Shown: positions 40,420 through 54,639 of the stretch, piece after piece | Layout: each line of letters begins with the position of its first letter | Position numbering within the stretch: position 1 is the first letter of the stretch | Assembly: GCF_029227915.1 (NCBI RefSeq) | Contig: NC_079885.1 | Location: 28,771,001-28,835,000, forward strand | Length of the DNA stretch: 64,000 nucleotides | Origin: Hydractinia symbiolongicarpus | Taxonomy: Eukaryota > Cnidaria > Hydrozoa > Anthoathecata > Hydractiniidae | Direction: 5' to 3' | Program-made: the position numbers and the translations under genes | The notes under the pieces: generated by a model | Seen by the model: only the letters and a program-made list of their open reading frames with translations | The model's database searches: none | What the model was told of the DNA's origin: nothing

Positions 40420-43400
40420 TTTTTAATGAGGCGCTACCACAGCGCCCAGTGCAATTGCTGAGTTCCAGCAATCATGTCAAATTAAGAAGAATGTTATTTC
40501 TTGGAGTCCAATTGTCTCATTTATCACATTTATAAGGTCAAAGTCTAAAATCAGTTCAATTAGGTCCCACAGTCAGTCGATTCACTGTTAAAAGCGATGC
40601 AACCTAGTAATATCAGAAACATATCGCTAAATACATGTTGGTACGAATATGTGACGCAACCGTTGTACCTCAAACGGACGGATACCGTTAGAAACTCAAT
40701 GAAATGTAGTTATTGAAACTGTCTCTATTTCTTCAGCGCGCACTAACGGCTAGGATTGGTCCAACAGTAAAAAATGACCAATTTATCTAAATTTTTATTT
40801 GAAACGCTACCACTGCGCCCAGTGTAATCCCTGAGTTTCAGCTATCATGTAAAACTGAGAAGAATGTTATTTCTTGCAGCTTAATTGTCTCATTTATCAC
40901 ATTTATAAAGTCAAAGTCTAAAATCACCACAATTAAGTCCCACAGTCAATCGTTTCACTGTTAAAAGCCATGCAACCTAGTAATGTCAGAAAAATGTTGC
41001 TGAATACATTTTGGTACAAGTACGTGACGGAACCGTTGTAGCTCAAACGGGCTGGTACCGTTAGAAAGTCAATGAAATATAATTTTTGAAACTGTCTCTT
41101 TTTTTCAGCGTGCACTAACGGCTACGATTAGTCCAACAGTACAGAATCACTTATTTATCTAAATCTTTTAAAAAGAGCTACCGCAGCGTCCAGTGTAATT
41201 GCTGAGTTCCGGCAATCATGTCAAATTAGGAAGAATGATATTGCTTGCCGTCCAATTGTGTCATTTATCAGATATATAAGGTGAAAGTCTAAAATCAGTT
41301 CAATTAAATCCCACAGTCAATCGTTTCACTGTTAAAGCGATGCAACCTAGTAATGTCAGAAACATATCGCAGAATATATGTTGGTAGAAATATGTGACGC
41401 AACCGTTGTACTTCAAACGGACGGATGCCGTTAGAAACTCAATGAAATGTAGTTTTTGAAACTGTTTCTATTTCTTCAGCGCGCACTAACGGCTAGGATT
41501 GGTCCCAGAGTAAAAAATGACTTATTTATCTAAACTTTTTAATGAAGCGCTACCACAGCGCCCAGTGTAATTGCTGAGATTCAGGAATCATGTCAAATTA
41601 AGAAGAATGTTATTTATTGGATTCCAATGGTCTCATTTATCACATTTATAAGGTCAAAGTCTAAAATCAGTTCAATTAAATCCCACAGTCAATCGTTTCA
41701 CTGTTAAAAGCCATGCAACCTAGTAATATCAGAAACATATCGCAAAACATATGTTGGTACAAATATGTGACGCAACCGTTGTACCTCAAAAGGACGGATA
41801 CTGTTAGAAACTCAATGAAATGTAGTTTTTGAAACTGTCTCTCTTTCTTCAGCGCGTACTAACGGCTTGGATTGGTCCCACAGTAAAAAATGACTTATTT
41901 TTCTAAATTTTTTAATGAGGCGCTACCACAGCGCCCAGTGCAATTGCTGAGTTCCAGCAATCATGTCAAATTAAGAAGAATGTTATTTCTTGGAGTCCAA
42001 TTGTCTCATTTATCACATTTATAAGGTCAAAGTCTAAAATCAGTTCAATTAGGTCCCACAGTCAGTCGATTCACTGTTAAAAGCGATGCAACCTAGTAAT
42101 ATCAGAAACATATCGCTAAATACATGTTGGTACGAATATGTGACGCAACCGTTGTACCTCAAACGGACGGATACCGTTAGAAACTCAATGAAATGTAGTT
42201 ATTGAAACTGTCTCTATTTCTTCAGCGCGCACTAACGGCTAGGATTGGTCCAACAGTAAAAAATGACCAATTTATCTAAATTTTTATTTGAAACGCTACC
42301 ACTGCGCCCAGTGTAATCCCTGAGTTTCAGCTATCATGTAAAACTGAGAAGAATGTTATTTCTTGCAGCTTAATTGTCTCATTTATCACATTTATAAAGT
42401 CAAAGTCTAAAATCACCACAATTAAGTCCCACAGTCAATCGTTTCACTGTTAAAAGCCATGCAACCTAGTAATGTCAGAAAAATGTTGCTGAATACATTT
42501 TGGTACAAGTACGTGACGGAACCGTTGTAGCTCAAACGGGCTGGTACCGTTAGAAAGTCAATGAAATATAATTTTTGAAACTGTCTCTTTTTTTCAGCGT
42601 GCACTAACGGCTACGATTAGTCCAACAGTACAGAATCACTTATTTATCTAAATCTTTTAAAAAGAGCTACCGCAGCGTCCAGTGTAATTGCTGAGTTCCG
42701 GCAATCATGTCAAATTAGGAAGAATGATATTGCTTGCCGTCCAATTGTGTCATTTATCAGATATATAAGGTGAAAGTCTAAAATCAGTTCAATTAAATCC
42801 CACAGTCAATCGTTTCACTGTTAAAGCGATGCAACCTAGTAATGTCAGAAACATATCGCAGAATATATGTTGGTAGAAATATGTGACGCAACCGTTGTAC
42901 TTCAAACGGACGGATGCCGTTAGAAACTCAATGAAATGTAGTTTTTGAAACTGTTTCTATTTCTTCAGCGCGCACTAACGGCTAGGATTGGTCCCAGAGT
43001 AAAAAATGACTTATTTATCTAAACTTTTTAATGAAGCGCTACCACAGCGCCCAGTGTAATTGCTGAGATTCAGGAATCATGTCAAATTAAGAAGAATGTT
43101 ATTTATTGGATTCCAATGGTCTCATTTATCACATTTATAAGGTCAAAGTCTAAAATCAGTTCAATTAAATCCCACAGTCAATCGTTTCACTGTTAAAAGC
43201 CATGCAACCTAGTAATATCAGAAACATATCGCAAAACATATGTTGGTACAAATATGTGACGCAACCGTTGTACCTCAAAAGGACGGATACTGTTAGAAAC
43301 TCAATGAAATGTAGTTTTTGAAACTGTCTCTCTTTCTTCAGCGCGTACTAACGGCTTGGATTGGTCCCACAGTAAAAAATGACTTATTTTTCTAAATTTT

Positions 43401-46400
43401 TTAATGAAGCGCTACCACAGCGCCCAGTGTAATTGCTGAGTTCCAGCAATCATGTCAAATTAAGAAGAATGTTATTTCTTGGAGTCCAATTGTCTCATTT
43501 ATCACATTTATAAGGTCAAAGTCTAAAATCAGTTCAATTAGGTCCCACAGTCAGTCGATTCACTGTTAAAAGCGATGCAACCTAGTAATATCAGAAACAT
43601 ATCGCTAAATACATGTTGGTACGAATATGTGACGCAACCGTTGTACCTCAAACGGACGGATACCGTTAGAAACTCAATGAAATGTAGTTTTTGAAACTGT
43701 CTCTATTTCTTCAGCGCGCACTAACGGCTAGGATTGGTCCAACAGTAAAAAATGACCAATTTATCTAAATTTTTATTTGAAACGCTACCACTGCGCCCAG
43801 TGTAATCCCTGAGTTTCAGCTATCATGTAAAACTGAGAAGAATGTTATTTCTTGCAGCTTAATTGTCTCATTTATCACATTTATAAAGTCAAAGTCTAAA
43901 ATCACCACAATTAAGTCCCACAGTCAATCGTTTCACTGTTAAAAGCCATGCAACCTAGTAATGTCAGAAAAATGTTGCTGAATACATTTTGGTACGAGTA
44001 CGTGACGGAACCGTTGTAGCTCAAACGGGCTGGTACAGTTAGAAAGTCAATGAAATATAATTTTTGAAACTGTCTCTTTTTTTCAGCGCGCACTAACGGC
44101 TACGATTAGTCCAACAGTACAGAATCACTTATTTATCTAAATCTTTTAAAAAGAGCTACCGCAGCGTCCAGTGTAATTGCGGAGTTCCGGCAATCATGTC
44201 AAATTAGGAAGAATGATATTGCTTGCCGTCCAATTGTGTCATTTATCAGATATATAAGGTGAAAGTCTAAAATCAGTTCAATTAAATTCCACAGTCTATC
44301 GTTTCACTGTTAAAGCGATGCAACCTAGTAATGTCAGAAACATATCGCAGAATATATGTTGGTAGAAATATGTGACGCAACCGTTGTACTTCAAACGGAC
44401 GGATGCCGTTAGAAACTCAATGAAATGTAGTTTTTGAAACTGTTTCTATTTCTTCAGCGCGCACTAACGGCTAGGATTGGTCCCAGAGTAAAAAATGACT
44501 TATTTATCTAAACTTTTTAATGAAGCGCTACCACAGCGCCCAGTGTAATTGCTGAGATTCAGGAATCATGTCAAATTAAGAAGAATGTTATTTATTGGAT
44601 TCCAATGGTCTCATTTATCACATTTATAAGGTCAAAGTCTAAAATCAGTTCAATTAAATCCCACAGTCAATCGTTTCACTGTTAAAAGCCATGCAACCTA
44701 GTAATATCAGAAACATATCGCAAAACATATGTTGGTACAAATATGTGACGCAACCGTTGTACCTCAAAAGGACGGATACTGTTAGAAACTCAATGAAATG
44801 TAGTTTTTGAAACTGTCTCTCTTTCTTCAGCGCGTACTAACGGCTTGGATTGGTCCCACAGTAAAAAATGACTTATTTTTCTAAATTTTTTAATGAAGCG
44901 CTACCACAGCGCCCAGTGTAATTGCTGAGTTCCAGCAATCATGTCAAATTAAGAAGAATGTTATTTCTTGGAGTCCAATTGTCTCATTTATCACATTTAT
45001 AAGGTCAAAGTCTAAAATCAGTTCAACTAGGTCCCACAGTCAGTCGATTCACTGTTAAAAGCGATGCAACCTAGTAATATCAGAAACATATCGCTAAATA
45101 CATGTTGGTACGAATATGTGACGCAACCGTTGTACCTCAAATGGACGGATACCGTTAGAAACTCAATGAAATGTAGTTTTTGAAACTGTCTCTATTTCTT
45201 CAGCGCGCACTAACGGCTAGGATTGGTCCAACAGTAAAAAATGACCAATTTATCTAAATTTTTATTTGAAACGCTATCACTGCGGCCAGTGTAATCCCTG
45301 AGTTTCAGCTATCATGTAAAACTGAGAAGAATGTTATTTCTTGCAGCTTAATTGTCTCATTTATCACATTTATAAAGTCAAAGTCTAAAATCACCACAAT
45401 TAAGTCCCACAGTCAATCGTTTCACTGTTAAAAGCCATGCAACCTAGTAATGTCAGAAAAATGTTGCTGAATACATTTTGGTACGAGTACGTGACGGAAC
45501 CGTTGTAGCTCAAACGGGCTGGTACCGTTAGAAAGTCAATGAAATATAATTTTTGAAACTGTCTCTTTTTTTCAGCGCGCACTAACGGCTACGATTAGTC
45601 CAACAGTACAGAATCACTTATTTATCTAAATCTTTTAAAAAGAGCTACCGCAGCGTCCAGTGTAATTGCTGAGTTCCGGCAATCATGTCAAATTAGGAAG
45701 AATGATATTGCTTGCCGTCCAATTGTGTCATTTATCAGATATATAAGGTGAAAGTCTAAAATCAGTTCAATTAAATTCCACAGTCAATCGTTTCACTGTT
45801 AAAGCGATGCAACCTAGTAATGTCAGAAACATATCGCAGAATATATGTTGGTAGAAATATGTGACGCAACCGTTGTACTTCAAACGGACGAATGCCGTTA
45901 GAAACTCAATGAAATGTAGTTTTTGAAACTGTTTCTATTTCTTCAGCGCGCACTAACGGCTAGGATTGGTCCCAGAGTAAAAAATGACTTATTTATCTAA
46001 ACTTTTTAATGAAGCGCTACCACAGCGCCCAGTGTAATTGCTGAGATTCAGGAATCATGTCAAATTAAGAAGAATGTTATTTATTGGATTCCAATGGTCT
46101 CATTTATCACATTTATAAGGTCAAAGTCTAAAATCAGTTCAATTAAATCCCACAGTCAATCGTTTCACTGGTAAAAGCCATGCAACCTAGTAATATCAGA
46201 AACATATCGCAAAACATATGTTGGTACAAATATGTGACGCAACCGTTGTACCTCAAAAGGACGGATACTGTTAGAAACTCAATGAAATGTAGTTTTTGAA
46301 ACTGTCTCTCTTTTTTCAGCGCGTACTAACGGCTTGGATTGGTCCCACAGTAAAAAATAACTTATTTTTCTAAATTTTTTAATGAAGCGCTACCACAGCG

Positions 46401-46980
46401 CCCAGTGTAATTGCTGAGTTCCAGCAATCATGTCAAATTAAGAAGAATGTTATTGCTTGGAGTCCAATTGTCTCATTTATCACATTTATAAGGTCAAAGT
46501 CTAAAATCAGTTCAATTAGGTCCCACAGTCAGTCGATTCACTGTTAAAAGCGATGCAACCTAGTAATATCAGAAACATATCGCTAAATACATGTTGGTAC
46601 GAATATGTGACGCAACCGTTGTACCTCAAACGGACGGATACCGTTAGAAACTCAATGAAATGTAGTTTTTGAAACTGTCTCTATTTCTTCAGCGCGCACT
46701 AACGGCTAGGATTGGTCCAACAGTAAAAAATGACCAATTTATCTAAATTTTTATTTGAAACGCTACCACTGCGCCCAGTGTAATCCCTGAGTTTCAGCTA
46801 TCATGTAAAACTGAGAAGAATGTTATTTCTTGCAGCTTAATTGTCTCATTTATCACATTTATAAAGTCAAAGTCTAAAATCACCACAATTAAGTCCTACA
46901 GTCAATCGTTTCACTGTTAAAAGCCATGCAACCTAGTAATGTCAGAAAAATGTTGCTGAATACATTTTGGTACGAGTACG
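40420..46980 (-). repeat. 1489-bp higher-order repeat, about 4.4 copies
   Basis: Four-monomer unit repeated at exactly 1489 bp: copies start near 40420, 41909, 43398 and 44887, with a partial fifth copy from 46376 to about 46980. Copies 1 and 2 share private variants (GTTATTGAAACTG, TTCAGCGTGCAC, GGTACAAGTACG) while copies 3 and 4 share the alternatives (GTTTTTGAAACTG, TTCAGCGCGCAC, GGTACGAGTACG). The monomers inside the unit alternate between CATGCAACCTAGTAATGTCAG and GCGATGCAACCTAGTAATAT types. Confidence 0.94.
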
Positions 46981-47189
46981 TGACAGAACCATTGTAACTC
47001 AAACGAGCTGATACCGTTAGAAAGTCAATGAAATACAATTTTTGAAACTGTCTCTTTTTTTCAGCGCGCTCTAACGGCTACGATTGGTCCAACAGTACAA
47101 AATCACTTATTTATCTAAATCTTTTAATAAAGAGCTACCGCAGCGCACAGTGTAATCGCTGAGTTCCGGCAATCATGTCAAATTAAGAA

Positions 47190-48545
47190 GAATGACATTG
47201 CTTGCAGTCCAATTGTGTCATTTATCACATATATCAGGTGAAATTCTAAAATCAGTTCAAATAGGTCCCAGAGTCAATCGTTTCACTGATAAAAGCGATG
47301 CAACCTAGTAATATCAGAAACATATCGCCAAATACATGTTAGTACAAATATGTGACGCAACTTTTGTACCTCAAACGGACGGACACTGTTAGAAACTCAA
47401 TGAAATGTAGTTTTTTAAACTGTCTCTCTTTCTTCAGCGCGTACTAACGGCTTGGATTGGTCCCACAGTAAGAAATGACTTATTTTTCTAAATTTTTTAA
47501 TGAAGCGCTACCACAGCGCCCAGTGTAATTGCTGAGTTCCAGCAATCATGTCAAATTAAGAAGAATGTTATTTCTTGCAACCCAATTGTCTCATTTATCA
47601 CGTTTATAAAGTCAAAGTCTAAAATCAGTTCAATTAAGTCCCACAGTCAATCGTTTCACTGTTAAAAGCCATGCAACCTGGTAATGTCAGAAACACATCG
47701 CTGAATACATTTTGGTACGAGTATGTGACAGAACCATTGTAACTCAAACGAGCTGATACCGTTAGAAAGTCAATGAAATACAATTTTCGAAACTGTCTCT
47801 TTTTTTTAGCGCGCACTAACGGCTACGATTGGTCCAACAGTACAAAATCACTTATTTATGTAAATCTTTTAATAAAAGCTACTGCAGCGCCCAGTGTAAT
47901 CGCTGAGTTCCGGCAATCATGTCAAATTAAGAAGAATGACATTGCTTGCAGTCCAATTGTGTCATTTATCACATATATAAGGTAAAAGTCTAAAATCAGT
48001 TCAATTAAATCCCACAGTCAATCGTTTCACTGTTAAAGCGATGCAACCAAGTAATATCAGAGACATATCGCAGAATATATATTGGTAGAAATATTTGACG
48101 CAACCGTTCTACTTCAAACGGACAGATGCCGTTAGAAACTCAATGAAATGTAGTTTTTGAAACTGTCTCCATTTCTTCAGCGCGCGCTAACGACTAGGAT
48201 TGGCCCCACAGTAAAAAGCGACATATTTATTTAAGTTTTTAAATGAAGCGCTTCCACAGCGCCCAGTGAAATCGCTGAGTTTCAGCAATCATGTTAAAAT
48301 AAGAAAAATGTTATTTCTTGCAGCCCAATTGTCTCATTTATCACATTTATAAAGTCAAAGTCTAAAATCAGTTCAATTAAGTCCCACAGTCAATCGTTTC
48401 ACTGTTAAAAGCCATGCAACATGGTAATGTCAGAAACACATCGCTGAATACATTTTGGTACGAGTATGTGACGCAACCGTTGTACCTCAAAAGGACGGAT
48501 ACTGTTAGAAACTCAATGAAATGTAGTTTTAGAAACTGTCTCTAT
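47190..48545 (-). repeat. Satellite block duplicated at 52940-54295
   Basis: This block and 52940-54295 match at an offset of about 5748-5749 bp, including the private variants ACATGTTAGTACAAATAT, CGCAACTTTTGTACC and TTGGTAGAAATATTTGACG. The matched parts are interrupted by diverged stretches, so later exchange has overwritten some of it. Confidence 0.75.
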
Positions 48546-50969
48546 TTCTTCAGCGCGCACTAACGGCTTGAATTGGTCCCACAGTAAAAAATGACTTATT
48601 TTTCAAAATTTTTTAATGAAGCGCTACCACAGCGCCCAGTGTAATTGCTGAGTTCCAGCAATCATGTCAAATTAAGAAGAATGTTATTTCTTGCAGCCCA
48701 ATTGTCTCATTTATCACATTTATAAAGTCAAAGACTAAAATCAGTTCAATTAAGTCCCACAGTCAATCGTTTCACCGTTAAAAGACATGCAACCTGGTAA
48801 TGTCAGAAACACTTCGCTGAATACATTTTGGTACGAGTATGTGACAGAACCATTGTAACTCACACGAGCTGATACCGTTAGAAAGTCAATGAAATATAAT
48901 TTTTGAAACTGTCCCTTTTTTTCAGCGCGCTCTAACGGCTACGATTGGTCCAACAGTACAAAATCACTTATTTATCTAAATCTTTTAATAAAGAGCTACC
49001 GCAGCGCACAGTGTAATCGCTGAGTTCCGTCAATCATGTCAAATTAAGAAGAATGACATTGCTTGCAGTCCAATTGTGTCATTTATCACATATGTAAGGT
49101 AAAAGTCTAAAATCAGTTCAAATAGGTACCAGAGTCAATCGTTTCACTGATAAAAGCGATGCAACCTAGTAATATCAGAAACATATCGCAGAATATATGT
49201 TGGTAGAAATATTTGACGCAACCGTTGTACTTCAAACGGACAGATGCCGTTAGAAACTCAATGAAATGTAGTTTTTGAAACTGTCTCCATTTCTTCAGCG
49301 CGCGCTAACGACTAGGATTGGCCCCACAGTAAAAAGCGACATATTTATGTAAGTTTTTAAATGAAGCGCTTCCACAGCGCCCAGTGAAATCGCTGAGTTT
49401 CAGCAATCATGTTAAAATAAGAAAAATGTTATTTCTTGCAGCCCAATTGTCTCATTTATCACATTTATAAAGTCAAAGTCTAAAATCAGTTCAATTAAGT
49501 CCCACAGTCAATCGTTTTACTGTTAAAAGCGATGCAACCTAGTAGTATCAGAAACAAATCGCTAAAGACATGTTGGTACGAATATGTGACGTTACCGTTG
49601 TATCTCAAACGGACGGATATTGTTAGAAAGACAATGAAATGTAATTCTTCAAACTGTCTCTATTTCTTCAGCGCGCGCTAACGGCTAGGATTGGTCCAAC
49701 AATAAAAAATGACTTTTTTATCTACATTTTTTAATAAAGCGCTATCACAGCGCCCAGTGTAATTGTTGAGTTCAAGCAATCATGTCTTATTAAGAAGAAT
49801 GTCATTTCTTGGAGTCCAATTGTCTCATTTTTCACATATATATGTTGAAAGTCTAAAATCAGTTCAATCAAGTCCAACAGTCAAATGTTTCACTGTTTAA
49901 AGCGATGCATCTTAGTAGTATCAGAAACATATCGCTAAACACATGTTGGTACGAATATGTGACGCAACCGTTGGAACTCAAACTGACTGATACAGTTAAA
50001 AAGTCAATGAAATGTAGTTTTTGAATCTTTCGCTATTTTTTCAGCGCGAGCTAACGGCTAGGATTGGTCCCACAGTAAAAAATGACTTATTTACCTACCT
50101 TTTTAAATAAAGTGTTATCACAGCGCCCAGTGTAATCGCTGAGTTCCAGCAATCATGTCAAGTTAAGAAGAATGTTTTTTCTCGGAGTCCAATTGGCTCA
50201 TTTATCGCATTTATAAGACCACAGTCCAAAGTCAGTTCAATTGAGTCCCACAGTCAATCATTTCACTGTTAAAACCGATACAACTTAGTAATATTTGTAG
50301 AAAATCACTAAATACATGTTGTTACGAATATGTGACGCAACCGTTGTAACTCAAACGGATTTATACCGCCAGTAAGTCAATGAAATGTAGTCTTTGAAAC
50401 TGCTCCAATTTATTCAGCGCGTGATAACGGCCAGGATTGGTCCCACAGTAAAAAAAGACTTATTTATCTGAAATTTTAAATAAAGCGCCACCACAGAGCC
50501 TAATGTAATCGCTGAATTCCAGCAATCATGTCAAATTAAGAAGAATGTTATTCCTTGGAGATCAATTGGCTCATTTATCACATTTATAAGGTCACAGTCC
50601 AGAACCAATTCAATTAAGTCTCACAGTCAATCGCTTTACTTTTAAAGGCGCTACAACTTAGTAATATCGGAATAAAATCGCTAAATACATGTTGGTACGA
50701 ATATGTGACGCAACCGTTGTAACTCAAACGGATTGATACCGGCATAAAGTCGATGAAATATAGTTTTTGTGAATGTCTCTATTTTTTTAGCGTGTGCTAA
50801 AGGCCAGGATTGGTCCCACAGTAAGAAAAGACTTATTTATCTAAATTTTTAAATGAAGCGCTACCACATCGCCTAGTGCAATCGCTGAGTTCCGGCAATC
50901 ATGTCAAATTAAGAAGAATGTTATTCCTTGGAGATCAAGTGTCTTATTTATCACATTTATAAAGTCAAA

Positions 50970-52930
50970 GTCTAATATTAGTTCAATTAGGTTCCACAGT
51001 CAATTGTTTCACTGTTAAAAGCGATCACAGCGCCCAGTGTAATTGCTGAGTTCCAGCAATCATGTCAAATTAAGAAGAATGTTATTTCTTGGAGTCCAAT
51101 TGTCTCATTTATCACATTTATAAGGTCAAAGTCTAAAATCAGTTCAATTAGGTCCCACAGTCAATTGTTTCACTGTGGAAAGCGATGCAACCTAGTAATG
51201 TCAGAAACATATCGCAGAATATATGTTGGTAGAAATATGTGACGCAACCGTTGTACGTCAAACGGACGGATGCCGTTAGAAACTTAATGAAATGTAGTTT
51301 TTGAAACTGTTTCTATTTCTTCAGCGCGCACTAACGGCTAGGATTGGTCCCACAGTAAAAAATGACTTATTTATCTAAATTTTTTAATGAGGCGCTACCA
51401 CAGCGCCCAGTGTAATTGCTGAGTTCCAGCAATCATGTCAAATTAAGAAGAATGTTATTTCTTGGAGTCCAATTGTCTCATTTATCACATTTATAAGGTC
51501 AAAGTCTAAAATCAGTTCAATTAGGTCCCACAGTCAGTCGATTCCCTGTTAAAAGCGATGCAACCTAGTAATATCAGAAACATATCGCTAAATACATGTT
51601 GGTACGAATATGTGACGCAACCGTTGTACCTCAAACGGACGGATACCGTTAGAAACTCAATGAAATGTAGTTTTTAAAACTGTCTCTATTTCTTCAGCGC
51701 GCACTAACGGCTAGGATTGGTCCAACAGTAAAAAATGACCAATTTATCTAAATTTTTATTTGAAACGCTACCACTGCGCCCAGTGTAATCCCTGAGTTTC
51801 AGCTATCATGTAAAACTGAGAAGAATGTTATTTCTTGCAGCTTAATTGTCTCATTTTTCACATTTATAAAGTCAAAGTCTAAAATCACCACAATTAAGTC
51901 CCACAGTCAATCGTTTCACTGTTAAAAGCCATGCAACCTAGTAATGTCAGAAAAATGTTGCTGAATACATTTTGGTACGAGTACGTGACGGAACCGTTGT
52001 AGCTCAAACGGGCTGGTACCGTTAGAAAGTCAATGAAATATTATTTTTGAAACTGTCTCTTTTTTTCAGCGCGCACTAACGGCTACGATTAGTCCAACAG
52101 TACAGAATCACTTATTTATCTAAATCTTTTAAAAAGAGCTACCGCAGCGTCCAGTGTAATTGCTGAGTTCCGGCAATCATGTCAAATTAGGAAGAATGAT
52201 ATTGCTTGCCGTCCAATTGTGTCATTTATCAGATATATAAGGTGAAAGTCTAAAATCAGTTCAATTAAATCCCACAGTCAATCGTTTCACTGTTAAAGCG
52301 ATGCAACCTAGTAATGTCAGAAACATATCGCAGAATATATGTTGGTAGAAATATGTGACGCAACCGTTGTACTTCAAACGGACGGATGCCGTTAGAAACT
52401 CAATGAAATGTAGTTTTTGAAACTGTTTCTATTTCTTCAGCGCGCACTAACGGCTAGGATTGGTCCCAGAGTAAAAAATGACTTATTTATCTAAACTTTT
52501 TAATGAAGCGCTACCACAGCGCCCAGTGTAATTGCTGAGATTCAGGAATCTTGTCAAATTAAGAAGAATGTTATTTATTAAAGTCCAATGGTCTCATTTA
52601 TCACATTTATAAGGTCAAAGTCTAAAATCAGTTCAATTAAATCCCACAGTCAATCGTTTCACTGTTAAAAGCCATGCAACCTAGTAATATCAGAAACATA
52701 TCGCAAAACATATGTTGGTACAAATATGTGACGCAACTGTTGTACCTCAAAAGGACGGATACTGTTAGAAACTCAATGAAATGTAGTTTTTGAAACTGTC
52801 TCTATTTCTTCAGCGCGTACTAACGGCTTGGATTGGTCCCACAGTAAAAAATGACTTATTTTTCTAAATTTTTTAATGAAGCGCTACCACAGCGCCCAGT
52901 GTAATTGCTGAGTTCCAGCAATCATGTCAA
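50970..52930 (-). repeat. Displaced copy of the 1489-bp HOR with its left flank
   Basis: Matches 40010-41970 at a constant offset of 10961 bp (cut joint 40061 to 51022, and 41611 to 52572). It includes the truncated-monomer joint and one full 1489-bp unit. It lies about 4 kb beyond the main run of that HOR, so the block was copied or moved as a piece. Confidence 0.85.
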
Positions 52931-54639
52931 ATTAAGAAGAATGACATTGCTTGCAGTGCAATTGTGTCATTTATCACATATATAAGGTGAAATTCTAAAA
53001 TCAGTTCAAATAGGTCCCAGAGTCAATCGTTTCACTGATAAAAGCGATGCAACCTAGTAATATCAGAAACATATCGCCAAATACATGTTAGTACAAATAT
53101 TTGACGCAACTTTTGTACCTCAAACGGACGGAACTGTTAGAAACTCAATGAAATGCAGTTTTTGAAACTGTCTCTACTTCTTCAGCGCGCGCTAACGACT
53201 AGGATTGGTCCCGCAGTAAAAAGCGACTTAGTAATTTAAGTTTTTAAATGAAGCGCTTCCACAGCGCCCAGTGAAATCGCTGAGTTTGAACAATCATGTT
53301 AAATTAAGAAAAATGTTTATTCTTGCAGCGCAATTGTCTCATTTATCACATTTATAAGGTCAAAGTCTAAAACCAGCTCAATTAAGTCCCACAGTCAATC
53401 GTTTCACTGTTAAAAGCCATGCAACCCAGTAATGTCAGAAAAATGTCGCTGATTACATTTTGGTACGAGTATGTGACGGAACAGTTGTAACTCAAACGGG
53501 CTGATAGAGTTAGAAAGTCAATGAAATATAATTTTCGAAAATGTCTCTTTTTTTCAGCGCGCACTAACGACTACGATTGGTCCAACAGTACAAAATCACT
53601 TATTTATGTAAATCTTTTAATAAAAGCTACTGCAGCGTCCAGTGTAATCGCTGAGTTCCGGCAATCATGTCAAATTAAGAAGAATGACATTGCTTGCAGT
53701 CCAATTGTGTCATTTATCACATATATAAGGTAAAAGTCTAAAATCAGTTCAATTAAATCCCACAGTCAATCGTTTCACTGTTAAAGCGATGCAACCAAGT
53801 AATATCAGAGACAAATCGCAGAATATATATTGGCAGAAATATTTGACGCAACCGTTGTACTTCAAACGGACAGATGCCGTTAGAAACTCAATGAAATGTA
53901 GTTTTTGAAACTGTCTCCATTTCTTCAGCGCGCGCTAACGACTAGGATTGGCCCCACAGTAAAAAGCGACATATTTATTTAAGTTTTTAAATGAAGCGCT
54001 TCCACAGCGCCCAGTGAAATCGCTGAGTTTCAGCAATCATGTTAAAATAAGAAAAATGTTATTTCTTGCAGCCCAATTGTCTCAATTATCACATTTATAA
54101 AGTCAAAGTCTAAAATCAGTTCAATTAAGTCCCACAGTCAATCGTTTCACTGTTAAAAGCCATGCAACATGGTAATGTCAGAAACACATCGCTGAATACA
54201 ATTTGGTACGAGTATGTGACGCAACCGTTGTACCTCAAAAGGACGGATACTGTTAGAAACTCAATGAAATGTAGTTTTAGAAACTGTCTCTATTTCTTCG
54301 GCGCGCGCTAACGGTTAGGATTGGTCCAACAATAAAAAATGACTTTTTTATCTACATTTTTTAATAAAGCGCTATCACAGCGCCCAGTGTAATTGTTGAG
54401 TTCAAGCAATCATGTCAAATTAAGAAGAATGTCATTTCTTGGAGTCCAATTGGCTCATTTATCGCATTTATAAGACCACAGTCCAAAGTCAGTTCAATTG
54501 AGTCCCACAGTCAATCATTTCACTGTTAAAACCGATACAACTTAGTAATATTTGTAGAAAATCACTAAATACATGTTGGTACGAATATGTGACGCAACCG
54601 TTGTAATTCAAACGGATTGACACCATTAGAAAGTCAATG

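Noticed and set aside
47773-53733. 70-codon plus-strand frames at 47773-47985 and 53521-53733
   Set aside because: They lie antisense to the satellite monomer and are similar only because the two regions are duplicated copies.
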